A stretch of DNA of 10,517 nucleotides. It comes from an uncultured Lachnospiraceae bacterium. Lineage in GTDB: Bacteria; Bacillota; Clostridia; Lachnospirales; Lachnospiraceae. Location: NCBI GenBank assembly GCA_947003375.1, contig CAMQOJ010000110.1:1-10517 (forward strand), in the 5' to 3' direction. The notes beneath the pieces are model-generated. The model was not told the DNA's origin and did not search any database. It worked only from the letters and a program-made list of their open reading frames with translations. Positions 6,642 through 10,517 of the stretch are shown here, piece by piece (the first letter of the stretch is position 1; the number at the start of each line of letters is the position of its first letter). The position numbers were made by a program, and so were the translations under genes.

Positions 6642-6670
6642 TTGTATTTCAGGGCATTTTAGATTATAAT
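6642..6670 (+). promoter_or_regulatory. Predicted promoter of the AT-rich two-gene unit
   Basis: A perfect -10 box TATAAT (6665-6670) lies 17 bases after TTGTAT (6642-6647), which shares the important TTG with the -35 consensus. Transcription would start near 6677, about 34 bases before the ATG at 6711. The surroundings are markedly AT-rich compared with the alaA operon just upstream. Confidence 0.55.
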
Positions 6671-6710
6671 TTAAGTAAGAAGCTGCAGCGGATTAAGGGA
6701 GGATACTAAA

Positions 6711-7256
6711 ATGATTGCTGTTGAAATAGATGAATTGACTCCCTGTCTTAAGGATGACAATACAGGGGCAATATTGGAAACAGAGGTCATTCGTATTAGA
6801 CGAGCCAGTTTTTTGAAGAATTATAATTCTAGAACAGGTTGGTATACTAATTGGGCAGAACTGCTCAAAGAAAATGAAATTTATGCACTGGTGATTAAAG
6901 GGACTGTTGATATTCAGGGATTGGTTGCGTTGTACCCCAGCAATGATATGCAAGGGGTCTTTATCACATGGATGTGTACGGCTCCACTCAATAATAAACA
7001 GTTGGGTAATAAGCCCAAATATATTGGAGTCGGTGGCCATTTGTTTGCGATAGCAGCGCAGAAATCTATGGATTACGGTTTTGGCGGCGCAGTAACAGGA
7101 TTTGCTGCAAATATGGACTTAGTAGAGCATTATTGTAAGGCATTTCAGGCTGAACACATTGGAATGTTGCATGAGTATCAGATCTTCATTGATGAAAAGC
7201 AGGCACAAGAGTTGGTGGAGGTGTATGATTATGAATGGACAGATGAAGAAATATAA
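6711..7256 (+). CDS. GNAT-like protein, function unknown
   Basis: A 181-aa soluble protein with the layout of a GNAT-fold acyltransferase, although the match is weak. Residues 82-91 (GVFITWMCTA) resemble the central strand. KYIGVGGHLFAIAAQKSMDYG (about 103-123) looks like the acetyl-CoA pyrophosphate loop and the helix after it, and AVTGFAANMDLVEHYCKAF with AEHIGM follows as the next strand and helix of that fold. The N-terminus (VEIDELTPCLKD, then EVIRIRR) and the acidic end YDYEWTDEEI look conserved in type. I recall similar proteins in Clostridia but know no function. ATG 6711 has GGGAGG at 6697-6702. The gene is clearly more AT-rich than its neighbours, has its own promoter, and overlaps the next small gene by 26 bases, so the two are a coupled unit, probably horizontally acquired. 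Confidence 0.8.
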   Translation: MIAVEIDELTPCLKDDNTGAILETEVIRIRRASFLKNYNSRTGWYTNWAELLKENEIYALVIKGTVDIQGLVALYPSNDMQGVFITWMCTAPLNNKQLGNKPKYIGVGGHLFAIAAQKSMDYGFGGAVTGFAANMDLVEHYCKAFQAEHIGMLHEYQIFIDEKQAQELVEVYDYEWTDEEI

Positions 7257-7416
7257 GGAGAGCCTTAGCAGAACGCCCGGGCCCATCATGCCAAGCCAGA
7301 TTCCAAAGGTCAAATTGGACATGAGAGGGCTGGTGAAATATGCAAAAGAAAGAGGTATTGCACCGATTGATTTGACACAGGAGGAAAAGGAACGTTTCAT
7401 GATGCCCACAGCTTAG
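7231..7416 (+). CDS. Small 61-aa protein coupled to the GNAT-like gene
   Basis: A 61-residue basic protein of unknown function. The start is the ATG at 7231, nine bases after GGAGG (7217-7221) lying inside the upstream gene; ATG 7225 is too close to that site and ATG 7243 too far. The protein has a proline-rich, probably extended segment (SRTPGPIMPSQIP, residues 13-25) followed by two likely short helices, KLDMRGLVKYAKERG and DLTQEEKERFMM. The out-of-frame overlap of 26 bases with the GNAT-like gene implies translational coupling and a functional pair. A toxin-antitoxin-like or enzyme-with-adaptor arrangement is possible but unproven. It ends just before the shared terminator at 7423. Confidence 0.7.
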   Translation: MNGQMKKYKESLSRTPGPIMPSQIPKVKLDMRGLVKYAKERGIAPIDLTQEEKERFMMPTA

Positions 7417-7422
7417 AAAAAG

Positions 7423-7448
7423 ACCCCGGTGAAGAGATTCATCGGGGT
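7423..7448. terminator. Shared hairpin terminator between converging genes
   Basis: ACCCCGGTGAA (7423-7433) pairs along all 11 positions, with one G-U, to TTCATCGGGGT (7438-7448) around a GAGA loop. On the minus strand the stem is followed by CTTTTTCT, a good T-tract, so it best terminates bceB transcription. On the plus strand the following TTAATTT is a weaker tract, serving the 61-aa gene. It lies in the 60-base gap between the two converging stop codons. Confidence 0.8.
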
Positions 7449-7476
7449 TAATTTCTGCCGTCCCGGCAAAAGAACT

Positions 7477-9435
7477 TCAACCCGGCAGCACGCTGCGCTT
7501 CAGGCTGCTGTAGGCCGTCAGGATATACACCAGATAGATCAGGAAGAACAGCCCAAGCGTCACCCCCAGTATCCCGGCCAACTGCCAGCCTCCGCTAATG
7601 GCCCCCGGCTCAAAGGAATGCCCCATGGCCACGAGTAGGGGGATGCCGATCAGCAAAGGCGGCACCGCGGGCATGGCATAGTACACCGCCAACTGCCTGC
7701 GCAGCGTCCGGGCCATCTCCCGCCTGTCCATGCCCAGCTTCTCCAGCAGACCGAACTGCCGGGCCAACCGCGGCCCCTGGCTGAGCTGCTGCACGGTGAG
7801 GATGGTGGCGGACACAAGGGTCAGCACCAGCGCCAGATAGAAAAGAGGAAAAATCGTGCTGGCCGACACGGAGGCATACTCCCGGGCCACAGCGTCCCTT
7901 GCCAGCAGGAAATAGGAATCCCGCGCATGTCCCTGACCGTAATCCTCCCCTGCGCCGTCATGGATGTCCCGCAGCCTGTCGTAATCCGCCTCGCTCAAAG
8001 GCTCCAGGGTCATGGCCGCATAGACGCTGTGGCTCACCGGGCGGGAAGAGAGGCATTCGTCCGGCACCACCAGCAGGAAGCCCCGCCCATTGCCGTCCCA
8101 CAGCTTCTGGGAGAAGGATTCCGTATAGATTGCGCCCGGGGACAGGGTAGTCCCGCCTGCGCTGACACTGGTGTCATAATCTTCCAGGGCGTTCTCCAGA
8201 TATGCCATGCAATGGATGATATACCGCCCCGGCTCCGCAGGCGCCTCCGGATAGCCCAGCATGGCCCGGAGGGCGGCATAGTCGCTGTAGGCCATGAGGG
8301 GGTCGTAAGCGTAGTAGGCATAATAGTCCGTGCGTTCCAGAAGGTAATCCGTCATCTGCCGGGTCTCTCCCTGATAGAGCCGATATTGCCTGGAATCGCG
8401 CAGGGGAATATTTTCCCCAATATAGTCCAGATAGGGCCCGAAATCCGCAGGCGCCCCGTCCGTGGTGCCGATGAAGATGTCGCAGCAGGTAGTCCCCTCC
8501 ACCCGGCTCTGGAACAGGACACCGAAGAGCATGCCTGCGCCCTCGCTGACGATAGTGCCCGTGAACAGCAGAGAAATCGTGGCCATGATCATCCCCATAG
8601 TGCCCAGCTTGAAAGAAAGGGTGCGGAACACCAGCAGCATGTGGGTGCCGTACTTCTTCCCGGGCCTGGCATTGAAATAGGCCGGTACACCGGAGGAAAA
8701 GCTTAAGAAGAAGCCGTACAGGAAAAATATCACAAGGGCCGCGCCCATGATGCCCAGGGGGAGGCTTCCGCTCAGCAGCAGCAGAGTCCCCAGAATGCCG
8801 CTGACGATGGAGACGGTGAAAACACGCCGTCGTCCGCGGCTGCTTTGGATGGCCTCTTCCTCTCCCCGCCTGTCGTAGGACAGCAGGTCGCAGATCTGCA
8901 TCCTGCGCAGACGTTTCCGGCAGCTGCCAAGGGCCAGCAGATAGATTACGGAGAAGTAGGCAAATGTCAGAGCCACAGCCTTCGGCGAAAGGGTAAGGCG
9001 GAAGGTATAGGGCATATGGAACAGGGAAAGGGTGACGGCCCGCAGTATCTGGAAGAACAGGCCGCCCAGCAAAAGCCCCGCAAACAGGGCGGCAGCCCCC
9101 GCCGCCAGATTCTCCAGGAAGAACAGCCGTGCCACCTGCCCGTTCTCCAGGCCGATGAGGATATAAGTGCCAAGCTCCCTGCTCCGCCTGGAGAGCATGA
9201 AGTTCATGATATAGCGGATCAGCCACCCCATGATGGCGATGACCACGGCGCTCACCAGCACAGTGATCAGCGGCAGGCTGCGCATAAAGGAGGACAGGGC
9301 CCGGAGCTCCTGGGAGAACACCAGCCCGTTGAAAGCGTGGATCAAAGCGGCGGACAGGATGACCGTGACGAAGTAGACCAGATAGTCCCTGGCCTGCCGC
9401 CTGGCATTCCGCAGGGAAAGCTTACATAACGTCAC
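7477..9435 (-). CDS. bceB: BceB-type ABC transporter permease (FtsX domain)
   Basis: A 652-aa permease of peptide-resistance modules (BceAB/VraDE/YxdLM group). Residues 1-35 (TLCKLSLRNARRQARDYLVYF then a first membrane span) are the typical start. More hydrophobic segments lie roughly at 55-78, 108-135, 152-170, 206-222, 225-246 and 274-300. A large extracellular domain of about 220 residues (about 305-525) lies before three final spans (about 527-548, 586-604, 617-642), the ten-span layout of this family. The external domain is rich in Tyr and Asp. GTG at 9435 is chosen because GGGAGGTGA sits a few bases upstream and this start places the family N-terminus first; it overlaps the bceA stop by 14 bases, so the genes are coupled. 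Known role: with BceA it removes or frees cell-wall precursors from peptide antibiotics such as bacitracin and signals to the BceS kinase. Actual ligand unknown. Confidence 0.92.
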   Translation of the reverse strand: MTLCKLSLRNARRQARDYLVYFVTVILSAALIHAFNGLVFSQELRALSSFMRSLPLITVLVSAVVIAIMGWLIRYIMNFMLSRRSRELGTYILIGLENGQVARLFFLENLAAGAAALFAGLLLGGLFFQILRAVTLSLFHMPYTFRLTLSPKAVALTFAYFSVIYLLALGSCRKRLRRMQICDLLSYDRRGEEEAIQSSRGRRRVFTVSIVSGILGTLLLLSGSLPLGIMGAALVIFFLYGFFLSFSSGVPAYFNARPGKKYGTHMLLVFRTLSFKLGTMGMIMATISLLFTGTIVSEGAGMLFGVLFQSRVEGTTCCDIFIGTTDGAPADFGPYLDYIGENIPLRDSRQYRLYQGETRQMTDYLLERTDYYAYYAYDPLMAYSDYAALRAMLGYPEAPAEPGRYIIHCMAYLENALEDYDTSVSAGGTTLSPGAIYTESFSQKLWDGNGRGFLLVVPDECLSSRPVSHSVYAAMTLEPLSEADYDRLRDIHDGAGEDYGQGHARDSYFLLARDAVAREYASVSASTIFPLFYLALVLTLVSATILTVQQLSQGPRLARQFGLLEKLGMDRREMARTLRRQLAVYYAMPAVPPLLIGIPLLVAMGHSFEPGAISGGWQLAGILGVTLGLFFLIYLVYILTAYSSLKRSVLPG

Positions 9436-10180
9436 TGATATCACCTCCCAGCAGCCCCAGCACATCCAGGATCTCATGATAGACCACGGCCCTTGCCCGC
9501 TTCCCGCGAAGCAGCTCGTTGAACAGCCGCCCGTCCTTCAGGAACAGTACCCGGGAGGCGTAGCTGGCGCTGTATGCGTCATGGGTCACCATGAGGATGG
9601 TGGCCCTCATATCCCGGTTCATCCTGGCCATGATTTCCAGCAGGTTCTTGGAGGCCCTGGAATCCAGGGCGCCCGTGGGCTCGTCCGCCAGTATCAGGGA
9701 CTGCCCCGCCACCATGGCCCTGGCGCAGGCCGCCCGCTGCTTCTGGCCGCCGGAGACCTGGGTGGGGAATTTCTCCAGGATATCGTCGATTCCCAGACGC
9801 ATGGCCACATCCTGCACCCTGTCCTTCACCAGGTTGGGGTCCATGTGGTTGATGGTCAGGGCCAGGCCGATGTTCTCTTCCAAAGTCAGGGTGTCCAGCA
9901 GGTTGAAATCCTGGAAGACGAAGCCCAGCTTCTCCCGCCGGAAGCGGGCCAGCTCCTGCTGGGGGAGCTCGGAGATATCCTGTCCGTTCAGCAGGATATG
10001 GCCCGCGCTGACCGTGTCTATGGTGGAGATGCAGTTCAGGAGCGTGGTCTTGCCGCTGCCGGAAGCCCCCATGATGGCGATGAATTCCCCCTCCGCCACA
10101 TCGAAGCTGACCCGGTCCAGGGCTTTGGTGACATTGTTCCTGCTTCCGTAATACTTCTCGATTGCCTGTACTTGAAGCAT
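9422..10180 (-). CDS. bceA: BceA-type ABC transporter ATP-binding protein
   Basis: A complete 252-aa ATPase of the peptide-resistance ABC group. Walker A GASGSGKTT (38-46), Q-loop Q90 in FVFQDFNLLDTLT, signature VSGGQ (142-146), Walker B LILADEP (162-168) with TGALD, and H200 in MVTHDA are all present. The segment QDFNLLDTLTLEENI and the end VLFLKDGRLFNEL are typical of BceA rather than of general LolD/MacB ATPases. The C-terminus is about 25 residues longer than the core and overlaps bceB. ATG 10180 gives the expected family start MLQVQAIEKYYG, yet it has no ribosome binding site at normal distance; upstream in-frame codons reach a stop after ten codons with no other start. The strong AAAGGAGG lies 57 bases upstream, beyond a predicted hairpin. 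Confidence 0.94.
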   Translation of the reverse strand: MLQVQAIEKYYGSRNNVTKALDRVSFDVAEGEFIAIMGASGSGKTTLLNCISTIDTVSAGHILLNGQDISELPQQELARFRREKLGFVFQDFNLLDTLTLEENIGLALTINHMDPNLVKDRVQDVAMRLGIDDILEKFPTQVSGGQKQRAACARAMVAGQSLILADEPTGALDSRASKNLLEIMARMNRDMRATILMVTHDAYSASYASRVLFLKDGRLFNELLRGKRARAVVYHEILDVLGLLGGDISDVM

Positions 10181-10192
10181 ATGTTTTTTCGA

Positions 10193-10242
10193 TAACGCCC
10201 AAACGTTTCACCAGTATGGCGTCCCGGGACGTTACAGCCTCC
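10193..10242 (-). promoter_or_regulatory. Structured bceA leader with distant ribosome binding site
   Basis: On the minus strand, AAAGGAGG (GGAGG core at 10242-10238) is followed after CTG by TAACGTCC (10234-10227), which pairs with GGGCGTTA (10200-10193) in an 8-bp stem with one G-U. Inside it, CGCCA and TGGTG pair around a TAC loop. After the stem only 12 bases remain before ATG 10180. If folded, the effective distance between the site and the start falls from 57 to about 15 bases. A perfect palindrome CGTCCCGGGACG (10220-10231) overlaps the left arm and offers an alternative fold. The pairing is seen in the sequence; its function is inferred. Confidence 0.45.
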
Positions 10243-10268
10243 TTTCTTAGGTCATTCCTGATAAAAGA

Positions 10269-10274
10269 ATCATA
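10269..10274 (-). promoter_or_regulatory. Predicted -10 box of the bceA promoter
   Basis: TATGAT on the minus strand, preceded by TG, lies about 45 bases downstream of the BceR-type operator. No good -35 box is found 16-18 bases upstream, which suits a promoter that depends on an activator bound at the operator. Transcription would start near 10262, giving a leader of about 80 bases. Confidence 0.45.
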
Positions 10275-10318
10275 CACCGCCGCCGGGGAAAATGGTATCG
10301 AAGAGATATTCATTCAGG

Positions 10319-10332
10319 TTACAGATTTGTAA
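10319..10332. promoter_or_regulatory. BceR-type response-regulator operator
   Basis: TTACA-GATT-TGTAA is a perfect inverted repeat that fits the TNACA-N4-TGTAA consensus described for BceR-like response regulators. It lies between the end of the sensor kinase gene and bceA, where such sites are normally found, and its centre is about 63 bases upstream of the predicted transcription start. This links the transporter to its cognate two-component system; the response regulator gene itself is beyond the contig end. Confidence 0.75.
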
Positions 10333-10352
10333 GAAAAGGAGACGGGCGAAAG

Positions 10353-10471
10353 TCAGGGCAGCGCCTCCCTGGCGGGAAAGGTAAGGATCACAGAGGTGCC
10401 CTGCCCTTCCAGGGATCGGGCCTCCAGGCGGATTTCCAGCATGGCGGCCAGCTTCCGGCACAGATACAGGC
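10353..10471 (-). CDS. Sensor histidine kinase, C-terminal 39 residues (partial)
   Basis: Read from the contig edge, the frame gives LYLCRKLAAMLEI, then LEGQGTSVILTFP and a short tail ending EALP, with TGA at 10355-10353. This is the last part of a HATPase domain: the GLYLCRKL helix after the G2 box and the GQGTSVILTFP strand are characteristic of BceS-type kinases. Its position directly before the operator and bceA supports BceS. The first glycine codon borrows its first base from the adapter. The other frame here, starting at the adapter with MCIRDR, is artefactual. Everything upstream of this piece is missing because the contig ends. Confidence 0.85.
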
Positions 10472-10517
10472 CTGTCTCTTATACACATCTGACGCTGCCG
10501 ACGAAGAGACTCGTGTA
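10472..10517. other. Sequencing adapter (Nextera) at contig end, not genomic
   Basis: CTGTCTCTTATACACATCT (10472-10490) is the 19-bp Tn5 mosaic end used in Nextera libraries. GACGCTGCCGACGA (10491-10504) is the rest of the standard read-2-side adapter, the next eight bases (10505-10512, AGAGACTC) fit an index, and GTGTA (10513-10517) begins the flow-cell primer sequence. The whole block follows the library design exactly, so it is read-through kept by the assembler and should be trimmed. Confidence 0.98.

Noticed and set aside
7927..8706. 259-aa and related plus-strand frames opposite bceB, also 8174-9226 minus and 9476-10195 plus
   Set aside because: Shadows of bceB and bceA in other frames; the real genes have clear family motifs and start sites.
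1..10471. CRISPR array, insertion sequence, tRNA or rRNA
   Set aside because: No regularly spaced repeats, transposase motifs, or RNA gene signatures were seen on either strand.
10270..10488. 72-aa open frame on the minus strand starting MCIRDR
   Set aside because: Its start lies in the Nextera mosaic end; the real coding frame here is the histidine kinase C-terminus in another frame.

Overview
The window reads as a piece of a fairly GC-rich Clostridia/Lachnospiraceae-type Firmicute, probably a metagenome or draft-genome contig. The evidence is strong AGGAGG-type ribosome binding sites throughout, an AlaA-type aminotransferase, a YitT-family membrane protein and a BceAB-type antimicrobial-peptide ABC module. 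Most genes are clearly GC-rich, but two stretches (about 1-1256 and about 6631-7256) are visibly AT-rich and look like material of different origin. The last 46 bases (10472-10517) are not biological: they are Nextera transposase adapter plus index plus the start of the flow-cell primer, so the right edge is the true end of a contig.

Layout, left to right. (1) 1-1256: a promoter region with a perfect 15-bp inverted repeat, one arm of which sits in the promoter spacer; an unrecognised 121-aa protein; and, overlapping it by ATGA, an HD-domain phosphohydrolase broken by an internal out-of-frame deletion and a lost C-terminus. An intrinsic terminator closes this block. (2) 1344-4355: an ABC-2 type exporter operon whose permease is frameshifted, followed by its intact ATPase, an XRE helix-turn-helix/PPOX flavin-binding fusion protein that overlaps the ATPase by 4 bases, and a flavin-reductase-like protein after a 115-bp gap containing repeated CAGAC motifs. 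(3) 4450-6630: a strong SigA-type promoter driving alaA (glutamate-pyruvate aminotransferase type) and a YitT-family membrane protein. (4) 6642-7416: an AT-rich two-gene unit with its own promoter, a GNAT-like 181-aa protein and an overlapping 61-aa protein. (5) 7423-7448: a hairpin terminator shared by converging transcripts. (6) 7477-10471, minus strand: bceB, bceA, an unusual structured leader, a BceR-type operator and the last 39 codons of a sensor histidine kinase.

The right-hand genes form the familiar BceRS-BceAB arrangement: sensor kinase, then a TNACA-N4-TGTAA operator, then transporter ATPase and permease, with the transporter normally serving as both co-sensor and resistance pump for cell-wall-active peptides. 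The points most worth a second look are the broken two-gene HD unit with its operator-like inverted repeat, the AT-rich GNAT/61-aa pair, the bceA leader fold that may bridge a distant ribosome binding site, the XRE-PPOX fusion next to a second flavoprotein, and the adapter end that creates a false MCIRDR protein. No rRNA, tRNA, CRISPR array or intact insertion sequence was seen.
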